DNA of 64,000 nt from Conexibacter sp. CPCC 205762 (GTDB lineage Bacteria > Actinomycetota > Thermoleophilia > Solirubrobacterales > Solirubrobacteraceae), in assembly GCF_030646155.1 (NCBI RefSeq), contig NZ_JAUTDN010000001.1, positions 406,002 to 470,001 on the forward strand, read 5' to 3'. Both the position numbers and the translations under genes were made by a program. Under the pieces are notes generated by a model, which was not told the origin of the DNA, did no database searches, and was given only the letters and a program-made list of their open reading frames with translations. Shown one piece after another: positions 28,072 to 37,748 of this stretch (positions are counted from its first letter, which is position 1; each line of letters opens with the position of its first letter).

Positions 28072-28914
28072 GTGAGCGAGCGGCCTCTGACCCCGCTGGA
28101 CGGGGTGATCGTCTACGACAAGCCCGCGGGGATCACCTCGCACGACGTCGTCTACCGCGTCCGCCGCGCGCTGCCGCGCAAGACGAGAGTCGGCCACGCC
28201 GGCACGCTCGACCCGTTCGCGACCGGGCTGCTGCTGGTGCTGGTCGGCCGCGGCACCCGCGCGCAGCGGTTCCTGATGGGCCAGCCGAAGCGCTACGAGA
28301 CGATCGCCCGCTTCGGCGCGACCTCGACGACCGGCGACTCCGACGGCGAGATCAGCGAGACCGGCGTCGTCCCCGCAGGCGACCTGCTGCTGCCGACCGG
28401 GCTCGTCCGGCAGCGTCCGCCCGCCTACTCGGCGCTGAGAGTCGACGGCGAGCGCGCCTACGCCCGCGCCCGCCGCGGGGAGGAGGTCGAGCTGCCCGAG
28501 CGCGAGGTGCACGTCGAGGAGTTCCGCGAGCTGTGGCGCGACGGCGACCGCCGCGCCTTCGCGATCCGCTGCTCCACCGGCACCTACGTGCGCAGCCTCG
28601 TCGCCGACCTCGGCGACGCCTACTGCCAGGAGCTGCGGCGGACCGCGATCGGCCCGTTCGACGTCGCCGACGCCGATCCCGAGCGGATCGTGCCCTTGGC
28701 GGAGGCGCTGGCGTTCATGCCCGAGCTGCGGCTCGCCGCCGACGCGGCGCGCAGAGCCGCCCACGGGGTCGCGGTCGCCGACCCCGAGCCGGCGCGGCCC
28801 GACGGCCAGTTCACGCGCCTGACCGACGCCGACGGCCTGATCGCGATCGCCGAGCCGCGCCCCGGCCCCGACGGCGCGCGCCTGCTCAAGCCGGTCGTCG
28901 GACTGCGCGGGTAG
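28072..28914 (+). CDS. truB: tRNA pseudouridine(55) synthase
   Basis: A 280-residue enzyme making pseudouridine 55 in the T-loop of tRNAs. The N-terminus [20 protein letters not shown] and the catalytic Asp block [20 protein letters not shown] near residue 40 are diagnostic. [20 protein letters not shown] and the [18 protein letters not shown] block follow. The start is GTG 28072, twelve bases after nrnA. A 15-bp hairpin begins at the last base of the stop codon, so the upstream operon may end here before ribF. Confidence 0.95.
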   Translation: MSERPLTPLDGVIVYDKPAGITSHDVVYRVRRALPRKTRVGHAGTLDPFATGLLLVLVGRGTRAQRFLMGQPKRYETIARFGATSTTGDSDGEISETGVVPAGDLLLPTGLVRQRPPAYSALRVDGERAYARARRGEEVELPEREVHVEEFRELWRDGDRRAFAIRCSTGTYVRSLVADLGDAYCQELRRTAIGPFDVADADPERIVPLAEALAFMPELRLAADAARRAAHGVAVADPEPARPDGQFTRLTDADGLIAIAEPRPGPDGARLLKPVVGLRG

Positions 28915-28947
28915 GCGGGCCTGCGCGGACGCCCGCGCAGGCCCGCC
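28914..28947 (+). terminator. 15-bp hairpin after truB
   Basis: GGCGGGCCTGCGCGG (28914-28928) and CCGCGCAGGCCCGCC (28933-28947) pair perfectly around a four-base loop. It starts at the truB stop codon. No T-tract follows, so termination may be rho-aided; ribF downstream has its own promoter. Confidence 0.6.
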
Positions 28948-28995
28948 GCGATGCCCATGCGGCCCGCGTGCGCGCCCTCCTCGCGCCGGCTTGAC

Positions 28996-29001
28996 TACTC
29001 T
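28996..29001 (+). promoter_or_regulatory. Minus-10 hexamer TACTCT before ribF
   Basis: TACTCT ends eight bases before the ribF ATG at 29010. It lies after the truB hairpin, so ribF-rpsO can be transcribed independently, probably without a leader. Confidence 0.55.
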
Positions 29002-29009
29002 TCCGGCGC

Positions 29010-29921
29010 ATGCAGATCACCTGGCTGCCCGACGTCGCGCCGAGGCCCCGGCGCGTCGCCGTCGGCGAGTTCGACGGGGTCCACCTCGGTCACCGTGCCG
29101 TCGTCGACGGCAGCGACACGGTCCTCACGTTCGAGCCGCACCCGATGGCGGTCGTGCGGCCGGACGCCGCGCCGAAGCTGCTGACCAGCCTCGAGGTCAA
29201 GGCCGAGCTGATCGCCGCGCTCGGCGTCGAGGAGCTGATCGTGATCCCGTTCGACGCGGCGTTCGCGCACCAGACCGCGCAGGAGTTCGTCGACGACGTG
29301 CTCGTCGGCAAGCTCGGCGCGACGCACGTCTCGGTCGGCGAGAACTTCCGCTTCGGCCACGGCGCCAGAGGCGACACCGCGCTGCTGAGAGCCGACGGCC
29401 GCTTCGAGGCGCGCGTCGTGCCGCTGGTCGAGGTCGACGGCGAGATCGTCTCCTCCTCGCACGTGCGCGGGCTCGTCCAGGCCGGGCTGGTCGAGCGCGC
29501 CGCGACGCTGCTCGACGTGCCCTTCCGCATGCGCGGCGAGGTCCAGCACGGCGAGAAGCGCGGCCGCGAGCTGGGCTTCCCGACCGCCAACCTCGTGCCC
29601 GACCCCGCGCTCGTCTGTCCGGCCAACGGCGTCTACGCGACGCGGGTGAGCTGGGACGGGGGACAGGAGTGGCGCTGCGCCGCGACCAACGTGGGCGTGC
29701 GCCCGACCTTCGAGACGGGCCTCGGGCTGCTGGTCGAGGCGTACGTGCTCGACTACTCCGGAAACCTCTACGGGAAGCCGCTGACGGTCGAGTTCGTCGG
29801 CCGTCTGCGGGGCGAGCAGCGGTTCCCGTCGGCCGACGCGCTGATCGAGCAGATGCAGCTCGACGTGGCCGCGGCGCGGGCCGTCTGTGCGGGGGATTCT
29901 GCTACGCTGCGCGGCCGATGA
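29010..29921 (+). CDS. ribF: Bifunctional riboflavin kinase / FAD synthetase
   Basis: A 303-residue enzyme. The N-terminal FMN adenylyltransferase part has the nucleotidyltransferase block [17 protein letters not shown] near residue 15, then LTFEPHP near 42, and [15 protein letters not shown] near 108. The C-terminal riboflavin kinase part carries [20 protein letters not shown] near 177 and NVGVRPTF near 228. It turns riboflavin to FMN and then FAD. The N-terminal part is slightly compact in the region before the EPHP motif. It overlaps rpsO by ATGA. Confidence 0.95.
   Translation: MQITWLPDVAPRPRRVAVGEFDGVHLGHRAVVDGSDTVLTFEPHPMAVVRPDAAPKLLTSLEVKAELIAALGVEELIVIPFDAAFAHQTAQEFVDDVLVGKLGATHVSVGENFRFGHGARGDTALLRADGRFEARVVPLVEVDGEIVSSSHVRGLVQAGLVERAATLLDVPFRMRGEVQHGEKRGRELGFPTANLVPDPALVCPANGVYATRVSWDGGQEWRCAATNVGVRPTFETGLGLLVEAYVLDYSGNLYGKPLTVEFVGRLRGEQRFPSADALIEQMQLDVAAARAVCAGDSATLRGR
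29903..29908 (+). promoter_or_regulatory. Minus-10 hexamer TACGCT for rpsO inside ribF
   Basis: TACGCT ends nine bases before the rpsO ATG at 29918 and lies within the last codons of ribF. It would give rpsO its own leaderless transcript. The usual S15 autoregulatory leader would then be missing. Confidence 0.45.
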
Positions 29922-30190
29922 CGACCCTTAGCCCCGAGCGCAAAAGAGAACTGATCGCGAAGTTCGGCAGAGACGAGAAGGACACCGGCGCCGCCGAAGT
30001 CCAGATCGCCATGCTGACGGAGCGGATCAACGACCTCACCGAGCACCTGCGCACCCACAAGAAGGACCACCACTCGCGCCGCGGCCTGCTCATGCTCGTC
30101 GGCCGCCGTCGCCGCTTCCTCAACTACCTCCAGCGCAAGGACCTCAACGGGTACCGCGCGCTCGTGAGAGAGCTGGGCCTGCGCAAGTGA
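29918..30190 (+). CDS. rpsO: 30S ribosomal protein S15
   Basis: A 90-residue primary 16S rRNA-binding protein with the full S15 pattern: [52 protein letters not shown] and [16 protein letters not shown]. Length matches the family (88-90). The ATG overlaps the ribF stop (ATGA), and its TGA overlaps the GTG of the peroxiredoxin gene (GTGA). rpsO usually precedes pnp directly; here two redox genes intervene. Confidence 0.97.
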   Translation: MTTLSPERKRELIAKFGRDEKDTGAAEVQIAMLTERINDLTEHLRTHKKDHHSRRGLLMLVGRRRRFLNYLQRKDLNGYRALVRELGLRK

Positions 30191-30642
30191 GCGTCCTGCA
30201 GCCGGGCACCCCCGTTCCGGAGTTCAGACTCCAGCGCGAGGATGGCGAGTCGTTCACGCAGGACGACCTCAAGGGCAGAACGACCGTCCTGGTCTTCTAT
30301 CCCTTCGCGTTCAGCCCGGTCTGCACCGACCAGCTCAACCTCTACGAAGAGGTGCTGGACCAGTTCAGTGCGCAGGGGGCGACGCTCTACGGCGTCTCCT
30401 GCGACTCCTCCTGGGCGCAGAGAGCGTTCAAGGAGAAGCTCGGCGTCACGATCGAGCAGCTGTCGGACTTCGAGCCGAAGGGCGCCACCAGCGCGGCCTT
30501 CGGCGTCCTGCACGAGGGCGGCTTCCCGCAGCGCGCCCTGGTGATCGTGGACTCCGACGGCGTCGTGAAGTGGAGCTACCAGGCGCCGTCGCCGGGTGAC
30601 CTGCCCGGCGCAAACCTCATCTTCGACGGCCTCGCGGCCTGA
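30187..30642 (+). CDS. AhpC/TSA-family peroxiredoxin (AhpE-like)
   Basis: A 151-residue thiol peroxidase. The active site [17 protein letters not shown] near residue 40 contains the peroxidatic Cys after the conserved Pro/Phe block, and the catalytic Arg lies in [12 protein letters not shown]. No resolving Cys is obvious at the positions used by typical 2-Cys enzymes; the only other Cys is in GVSCDSS near 77. The length is that of AhpE-type one-Cys peroxiredoxins. It reduces hydroperoxides in the cytoplasm. The GTG overlaps the rpsO stop, so it is probably translated from the same mRNA. Confidence 0.88.
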   Translation: MSVLQPGTPVPEFRLQREDGESFTQDDLKGRTTVLVFYPFAFSPVCTDQLNLYEEVLDQFSAQGATLYGVSCDSSWAQRAFKEKLGVTIEQLSDFEPKGATSAAFGVLHEGGFPQRALVIVDSDGVVKWSYQAPSPGDLPGANLIFDGLAA

Positions 30643-30740
30643 CTTGCCCTCGCCGCGCCTGGCGGCGTCCTCGGTCGCTCGTGGGCCAGCGCCCACGTCG
30701 CTCCCTGCGTCCTTGCCAGCCACGACGATCGCGGCGTCAG

Positions 30741-31241
30741 GTGACTGACTACGGCAGCGCCCCGCTGCCGGGCCCGCAGGCCGACGACCACCTCGACGGC
30801 CCGTCCGACCGCCCGCTGGCGATCGTCTACGCCGACTACGAGTGCCCGTACTGCGCGGTGCTCGAACAGCGGCTGCGCGCTGCCGGCGCGCGGCGGATCT
30901 TCCGCCACTTCCCGGTCAGATCGAAGCATCCGCGCGCGTGGGCGGCCGCCTGCGCCGCCGAGGCGGCGGCGCTGCAGGGCCGCTTCTGGGAGATGCACGC
31001 GCTGCTGTTCGCCGACCAGGGGCGGCTGGAGGACCCGCACCTGTGGGCGCGCGCCGAGCAGCTCGGGCTCGACGTCGGCCGCTTCGACGCCGACCGCCGC
31101 GCGGAGGCGACGATCGCCCGCGTCAGACGCGACTTCGCCGCCGGCGTGCGCGCCGGCGTCGCGACGACGCCGACGCTCTTCCTCGACGGCGTCGCCCATC
31201 CCGGGCTGCCGACCGACGCGCTGATCAGCCGCCTGGGCTGA
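30741..31241 (+). CDS. DsbA-family thioredoxin-like protein
   Basis: A 166-residue thioredoxin-fold protein with a CPYC active site (YADYECPYCAVLEQRL near residue 35), a helical insertion, and the cis-Pro loop VATTPTLFLDGVAHPG near the end. It has no signal peptide or membrane anchor, so it is probably cytoplasmic. Disulfide handling or a partner role for the peroxiredoxin upstream is inferred. GTG 30741 (VTDYGSAPLPG) is chosen; the earlier frame has no family similarity. About 100 bases separate it from the peroxiredoxin stop. Its last 17 bases overlap tail-to-tail with the minus-strand gene at 31225. Confidence 0.85.
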   Translation: MTDYGSAPLPGPQADDHLDGPSDRPLAIVYADYECPYCAVLEQRLRAAGARRIFRHFPVRSKHPRAWAAACAAEAAALQGRFWEMHALLFADQGRLEDPHLWARAEQLGLDVGRFDADRRAEATIARVRRDFAAGVRAGVATTPTLFLDGVAHPGLPTDALISRLG

Positions 31242-31704
31242 GCAGCCGCGCGACCGTCGCGGCGCGGAAGTCGAAGATGCGGTCGAGGTCGCGTCTGACG
31301 AGGATCCGGTGCGCCAGCTCGCCGAGCGGGCCGAGCGGCAATGCGTAGCGGACGGTGTCGCGCATCGCGGTCCGCGGTTCTCCGCCGGGCGCGGCGGGCG
31401 CCGGCGTGAACTCGTGCGTGTGGTGCCAGAGCGCGTAGGGGCCGCTCAGCTGCTCGTCGACGAAGCGCTCGCCCGGCTCCCATGCGGCGATCCGCGTGCG
31501 CCAGCGCAGCGGCAGCCCGTGCAGCCGCAGGCGGTAGTCGATCAGCGTTCCCGGCGCCATCGCGATCGGCTCCGGGGTGGTGACCTGGAAGCCGAGCCAC
31601 GGGGGCGTGATCGCTTCGAGGTTGCGGGCTGCGGCGAAGAAGGGAAAGACGGTGTCAGGCGATCCGGGAAGCGTCTGCTCGCGCGTCAGGACGTGGACGG
31701 TCAT
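31225..31704 (-). CDS. SRPBCC-family (polyketide cyclase-like) protein
   Basis: A 159-residue protein with the helix-grip fold of SRPBCC/START-like proteins. MTVHVLTREQTLPGSPDTVF and PFFAAARNLEAITPPWLGF mark the N-terminal strand and helix. IDYRLRLHGLPLRWRTRIAAW follows, and W..H.HEF plus the C-terminal RRDLDRIFDFRAAT complete the pattern. These proteins bind lipids or other hydrophobic ligands in a cavity; relatives are often annotated as coenzyme Q-binding or cell-division-inhibitor-like proteins without proof. ATG 31704 is chosen over a longer upstream frame because the domain begins there. It stands alone, divergent from pnp. Confidence 0.82.
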   Translation of the reverse strand: MTVHVLTREQTLPGSPDTVFPFFAAARNLEAITPPWLGFQVTTPEPIAMAPGTLIDYRLRLHGLPLRWRTRIAAWEPGERFVDEQLSGPYALWHHTHEFTPAPAAPGGEPRTAMRDTVRYALPLGPLGELAHRILVRRDLDRIFDFRAATVARLLSPGG

Positions 31705-31739
31705 AGCCGAGATACGCAGGCAATTTGCGGGCAGATCGC

Positions 31740-31745
31740 TACGAT
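31740..31745 (+). promoter_or_regulatory. Minus-10 hexamer TACGAT of pnp
   Basis: TACGAT lies in the divergent region between the SRPBCC gene and pnp. Transcription from about 31752 would give a leader of some 65 bases, longer than most in this window. Confidence 0.5.
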
Positions 31746-31776
31746 GGATGGGTTCCGTATCGAAAAGACGCAAGCT

Positions 31777-31798
31777 CTCCGCCTACCGAACGGCGGAG
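31777..31798 (+). promoter_or_regulatory. Leader hairpin before pnp
   Basis: CTCCGCC (31777-31783) and GGCGGAG (31792-31798) pair around an eight-base loop, just before the purine-rich ribosome site GAAGGG. pnp leaders in enterobacteria hold a stem cut by RNase III through which PNPase represses itself. A similar role here is inference. Confidence 0.4.
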
Positions 31799-31817
31799 CA
31801 GAAGGGAAAACACATAT

Positions 31818-34112
<2,295 letters not shown>

Positions 34113-34136
34113 TCCAGTCAGCTTGCGAACTGCACT

Positions 34137-34163
34137 CCGGCGCGCCGCAGCGCGGCGCGCCGG
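34137..34163 (+). terminator. 12-bp GC-rich hairpin between pnp and M16 peptidase
   Basis: CCGGCGCGCCGC and GCGGCGCGCCGG pair perfectly around a three-base loop, 25 bases after the pnp stop and 22 bases before the next ATG. No T-tract follows. It may end transcription partially or protect the pnp 3' end. Confidence 0.5.
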
Positions 34164-34184
34164 GGGCGGTTCGCGGCATCTCTC

Positions 34185-35465
34185 ATGAGTGATCACAGAA
34201 TCACCGAGCTGGAATCCGGCGTCCGGATCGTGACGGAGGCGATGCCCTCCGTCCGGTCCGTCTCGCTCGGCTACTGGATCGGCACCGGCTCGCGGGGCGA
34301 GGACGACTCCCAGGCGGGTCTCTCGCACCTGATCGAGCATCTGCTCTTCAAGGGCACCGCCAGATACCAGTCGCTGGAGATCGACCAGATCTTCGACGGC
34401 ATGGGCGCAGAGCTGAACGCCGGCACGGGCAAGGAGACGACCTCCGTCTACTCGCGCGTGATCGACGAGCACCTCGACGTCGCCTTCGACGTGATGAGCG
34501 AGATGGTCTTCAGACCGCGCATCGACGACGTCGACAGCGAGCGCGAGGTGATCCTCGAAGAGATCGCGATGTACGAGGACGACCCGCAGGACAAGGTCTA
34601 CGACGTGCTCGGCGAGGCCGTCTTCGGCAGACATCCGCTCGGCCGCTCGATCATCGGCAGCGCCGACGTCGTCGCGAGAACGCCGATCGAGGCGATCAGA
34701 GCGTTCCACGCCAGCCGCTACGTGGCGTCGAACGTCGTCATCTCGGCCGCCGGCGCGGTCGACCACGACGCGCTCGTCGAGCTGGCCGCGACGCGCGTGC
34801 CCAACGGCGGCCGCAGCGCCGACGCGCCGCAGGCGCCGCCGGCGCCGAGCGGGCTGACGCCGCGCGTCGTCTTCGAGCGCAAGGACACCGAGCAGTACCA
34901 CGTCTGCCTCGGCGGGCCCGGGATCGCGCGCGACGACGAGCGGCGCTACGCGCTGCGCGTCCTCGACACGCTCTTCGGCGGCACGTCGTCCTCGCGCCTC
35001 TTCCAGGAGGTGCGCGAGAGACGCGGCCTGGCGTACTCGGTCTACTCGTACACCGCGCAGTTCTCCGACACCGGCCAGGTCGGCCTCTACCTCGGCACCC
35101 GCGCCGACAACCTCGCGCCCGCGCTCGAGGTCGTCGCACAGGAGCTGGAGCGGCTGCAGCGCGACCCGTCCAGCAACGAGGAGCTGGAGCGCGCGAAGGA
35201 GAACCTGAAGGGCCGCATCGTGCTGTCGCTGGAGTCGACGGGCGCGCGCATGAACCGGCTCGGCTCGGCCGTGCTGACGGGCATGCCGCTGCTGTCGGTC
35301 GACGAGGTGGTCGAGAAGATCGACGCCGTCGACCGCGACACGATCGCGGAGCTGACGGCGGAGCTGCTGGACCCGGCGAAGCTGTCGACCGCCGGCATCG
35401 GCCCCGACGAGGACGTCTTCAGAGCGGCGCTCGGCCCGCTCGCCCCCGAACCCGCAGGAGTCTGA
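34185..35465 (+). CDS. M16-family zinc peptidase (PepR-like)
   Basis: A 426-residue pitrilysin/processing-peptidase type enzyme. The inverted zinc motif HLIEH lies near residue 47 (SHLIEHLLFKGT), with the second glutamate in REVILEEIAMYEDDPQD near 125. The C-terminal half is the second M16 repeat, with RRGLAYSVYSY near 285. It is the length of single-chain bacterial M16B proteins. Its place after pnp and before dapB is conserved in Gram-positives. Substrates are unknown, but peptide degradation or processing is likely. The stop is directly followed by the dapB GTG. Confidence 0.92.
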   Translation: MSDHRITELESGVRIVTEAMPSVRSVSLGYWIGTGSRGEDDSQAGLSHLIEHLLFKGTARYQSLEIDQIFDGMGAELNAGTGKETTSVYSRVIDEHLDVAFDVMSEMVFRPRIDDVDSEREVILEEIAMYEDDPQDKVYDVLGEAVFGRHPLGRSIIGSADVVARTPIEAIRAFHASRYVASNVVISAAGAVDHDALVELAATRVPNGGRSADAPQAPPAPSGLTPRVVFERKDTEQYHVCLGGPGIARDDERRYALRVLDTLFGGTSSSRLFQEVRERRGLAYSVYSYTAQFSDTGQVGLYLGTRADNLAPALEVVAQELERLQRDPSSNEELERAKENLKGRIVLSLESTGARMNRLGSAVLTGMPLLSVDEVVEKIDAVDRDTIAELTAELLDPAKLSTAGIGPDEDVFRAALGPLAPEPAGV

Positions 35466-36131
35466 GTGATTCGAGTCGCTGTCGCCGGCGCCGCCGGCCG
35501 GATGGGATCGACCGTCTGCGACGCCGTCACCGGCGCCGACGACATGGAGCTGACCGGCCGCGCCGATCCGGCGCTCGGGACCTCGCTCGCCGAGGTGCTG
35601 GGCGCCGCCGACGTGGTCGTCGACTTCACGCAGCCGGACACCGCGCTGGCGAACGCGCTCGAATGCCTCGACGCGGGCGTCCACGTCGTGATCGGGACGA
35701 CCGGCTTCGACATCGAGCCGCTGCGCGAGGCGAGCGCGAAGAGCACGGCGAACGTCTTCTTCGCGCCCAACTTCGCGATCGGCGCGGTGCTGATGATGAA
35801 GTTCGCCGCCGAGGCCGCCAGACACATGGCGAAGGCGGAGATCATCGAGCTGCACCACGACAGAAAGCTCGACGCGCCGAGCGGCACCGCGGCGCGCACC
35901 GCGCAGCTGATGGCCGCGGCGACCGGGGGAGAGGCGCCGCCGATCCACTCGGTGCGGCTGCCCGGCATGGTCGCCAACCAGGAGGTCATCCTCGGTGACC
36001 TCGGGCAGACGCTGACGATCCGCCACGACACGGTCGACCGCGTCTCGTTCATGCCCGGCGTGCTGCTCGCCGTGCGCAGAGTCGGCGCGATCGCCGACAG
36101 CCCGCTGGTCGGGCTGGAACACCTGCTGTAG
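35466..36131 (+). CDS. dapB: 4-hydroxy-tetrahydrodipicolinate reductase
   Basis: A 221-residue enzyme of the lysine and diaminopimelate pathway. The N-terminal dinucleotide motif is VAVAGAAGRMGSTVCDAV, then IGTTGF near residue 78. The catalytic block ELHHDRKLDAPSGTA lies near 135, and the C-terminal VSFMPGVLLAVR is typical. It is shorter than the usual 240-270 residues; the loss is mainly in the region between the N-terminal Rossmann strands. GTG 35466 follows the M16 stop with no gap. It acts after DapA, encoded at 36888. Confidence 0.94.
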   Translation: MIRVAVAGAAGRMGSTVCDAVTGADDMELTGRADPALGTSLAEVLGAADVVVDFTQPDTALANALECLDAGVHVVIGTTGFDIEPLREASAKSTANVFFAPNFAIGAVLMMKFAAEAARHMAKAEIIELHHDRKLDAPSGTAARTAQLMAAATGGEAPPIHSVRLPGMVANQEVILGDLGQTLTIRHDTVDRVSFMPGVLLAVRRVGAIADSPLVGLEHLL

Positions 36132-36146
36132 GGCTTTTTGCCTCGC

Positions 36147-36183
36147 TATCCTCCGGTTCGCAGTCCGCTGACGAACCGGAGGA
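36147..36183 (+). promoter_or_regulatory. Inverted repeat joining a -10 hexamer and the ribosome site
   Basis: TCCTCCGGTTCG (36149-36160) pairs perfectly with CGAACCGGAGGA (36172-36183). The left arm overlaps TATCCT (36147-36152). The right arm contains GGAGGA, the ribosome site nine bases before the TTG at 36193. RNA read through from dapB would fold and hide the ribosome site, while RNA started at this promoter would lack the left arm and stay open. Confidence 0.5.
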
Positions 36184-36192
36184 CAGCAGCGC

Positions 36193-36486
36193 TTGCCGCA
36201 GCCGACCCGTCACGTGCTCGTCGTCACCGCGCCCGCGGCCACGCCGGCGGCGCTGCGTCGATCGCTGCTGGCCCGCGTCGCCCGCGGTCCGGCCGAGTTC
36301 ACGCTGCTGGTCGCCGGCGACGACCTGGCCGCGCGCGGCTGGCTGCTGGAGGCGGTCGAGCTGCTGCGCGCCAGCGGCCTCGACGTCGTCGGCCAGCTCG
36401 GCCCGGCCGACCCCGACCGCGCCGTCGCGGAGACGTGGGACCCGCGCGAGCACGACGAGCTGCTGGCACCGTCCCCGCTACCGTGA
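36193..36486 (+). CDS. Small alpha/beta protein, possibly UspA-like
   Basis: A 97-residue protein starting at TTG 36193, nine bases after GGAGGA; GTG 36214 is an alternative. The pattern HVLVVTAPAATPAALRRSLL, FTLLVAGDD, LEAVELLRASGLDVVGQLG and DPDRAVAETW resembles short universal-stress-type or permease-associated alpha/beta domains: a strand, a helix, a strand and a late acidic block. No nucleotide-binding Gly motif is seen. The overlap of its stop with the next GTG (GTGA) supports it as a real gene. It sits between dapB and dapA where other actinobacteria often have thyX. Confidence 0.55.
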   Translation: MPQPTRHVLVVTAPAATPAALRRSLLARVARGPAEFTLLVAGDDLAARGWLLEAVELLRASGLDVVGQLGPADPDRAVAETWDPREHDELLAPSPLP

Positions 36487-36809
36487 GGCGGGTGCTGATC
36501 GCCGTCACCGACCACGCCGTCGAGCGCTTCCGCCAGCGCGTCGGGACGCGCACCGGCGCGCTCGACCCGAGACCGGAGATCGTCGGGCGGGTGCGGCGGG
36601 CGCTGGAAGCCGGACGGGCCAGCGAGGACGCGCCGCCGGGCGCGACGCGCTCCCGCGGCTCGCTCTACGTGCGCGATCTCGTCGACCGCGACCTCGTCTT
36701 CGTCTGCCGTCACGGTGACGGCGAGCTGGTCGTGATCTCGCTCTGGGAGGAGGGGCGGATCGGCTCTCCCCGCGTCCCGCGGCGCTTCACCGACGCGCTG
36801 AAACGCTGA
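36483..36809 (+). CDS. Hypothetical protein with TDHAVERFRQRV motif
   Basis: A 108-residue protein beginning at GTG 36483, which overlaps the previous stop; GTG 36492 is a second option. Key stretches are VLIAVTDHAVERFRQRVGTR near the start and YVRDLVDRDLVFVCRHGDGE followed by VVISLWEEGR. The His/Arg pattern in the first block and the paired beta strands recall small RelE-like or DUF4258-like folds, but I cannot assign the family. Nothing indicates an antitoxin partner beyond the 97-residue gene before it. Confidence 0.55.
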   Translation: MRRVLIAVTDHAVERFRQRVGTRTGALDPRPEIVGRVRRALEAGRASEDAPPGATRSRGSLYVRDLVDRDLVFVCRHGDGELVVISLWEEGRIGSPRVPRRFTDALKR

Positions 36810-36871
36810 CTGCTGGTGCTGCCGGCGCGGCGGCGCCCGATGGGGACGGGGCGTCTCGCGGCCCACCTTGC

Positions 36872-36877
36872 GATAAT
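36872..36877 (+). promoter_or_regulatory. Minus-10 hexamer GATAAT before dapA
   Basis: GATAAT ends 10 bases before the ATG at 36888. It is one base from the TATAAT consensus and supports ATG 36888 as the start of a leaderless dapA mRNA. Confidence 0.55.
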
Positions 36878-36887
36878 GATCGAACGC

Positions 36888-37748
36888 ATGTCAGGGCTGG
36901 GAGCAATTCTCACTGCGATGGTCACTCCGTTCGACGCACAGCTGCGCGTCGACGAGGAGAGAACCGTTCGCCTCGCGAATCACCTCGTCGCGCACGGTTC
37001 GGACGGCCTCGTCGTCTGCGGCACGACGGGTGAGGCCGCGACACTCGCCGACGAGGAGCATCTGCGCGTCATCGAGCTGGTCGCCGACGAGCTGAAGGGC
37101 CGCGCGACCGTCGTCGCCGGCGTCGGCTCCAACGACACCCGTCACGCGATCGAGCTGACGGAGAAGGCGACCGCGCTCGGCGCCGACGCGCTGCTGCACG
37201 TCACGCCGTACTACAACCGCCCGAACCGGCGCGGGATCGTCGCCCACTTCGCGGCGTGCGCGAGAGCGACCGACAAGCCGATCGTGCTCTACAACATCCC
37301 CACGCGAACGGGCACCGACATGCCGAACGACCTGCTCGCGGAGCTGGCCCAGATCGACGGCATCGTCGCCGTCAAGCAGGCCAACCCCGACAACCTCGCG
37401 ATGGTCGACGGGCTCGAGCTGTACGCCGGCAACGACGACATGCTCGCCGACGTGCTCGACCTCGGCGGCGCCGGCGGCATCTGCGTCGCCAGCCACGTCG
37501 TCGGCGAGCAGATGCGGCGGATGGTCGACGAACCGGAGAAGCGGCGTGAGATCGACGAGCAGCTGCAGGAGGTCTACGCGGCGATGGGCGTGACGACCAA
37601 CCCGATCCCGGTCAAGGCGGCGCTCAACCTGCTCGGCCACGACGTCGGCGGCCTGCGGCTGCCGCTCGTCGACGCCGACGAGCAGGAGACGGCCGTCGTC
37701 CGCAGCGCGCTCGAGCGGCTCGGCCTGTTGGCGACGGCGTCCGCGTGA
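36888..37748 (+). CDS. dapA: 4-hydroxy-tetrahydrodipicolinate synthase
   Basis: A 286-residue class I aldolase that condenses pyruvate with aspartate semialdehyde. GAILTAMVTPFDAQLRVDEE begins the TIM barrel. The pyruvate-binding CGTTGEAATL lies near residue 43, the proton-relay Tyr is in HVTPYYNRPNRRG near 107, and the Schiff-base Lys is in IVAVKQANPDN near 161. Length is typical. ATG 36888 is chosen from several in-frame ATGs because of the adjacent -10 element and family alignment. The stop overlaps the rnj GTG (GTGA), the conserved dapA-rnj pair. Confidence 0.95.
   Translation: MSGLGAILTAMVTPFDAQLRVDEERTVRLANHLVAHGSDGLVVCGTTGEAATLADEEHLRVIELVADELKGRATVVAGVGSNDTRHAIELTEKATALGADALLHVTPYYNRPNRRGIVAHFAACARATDKPIVLYNIPTRTGTDMPNDLLAELAQIDGIVAVKQANPDNLAMVDGLELYAGNDDMLADVLDLGGAGGICVASHVVGEQMRRMVDEPEKRREIDEQLQEVYAAMGVTTNPIPVKAALNLLGHDVGGLRLPLVDADEQETAVVRSALERLGLLATASA

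Noticed and set aside
36193..36809. A toxin-antitoxin pair made of the two small overlapping genes
   Set aside because: Size and overlap would fit, but neither protein shows a recognisable toxin or antitoxin motif.
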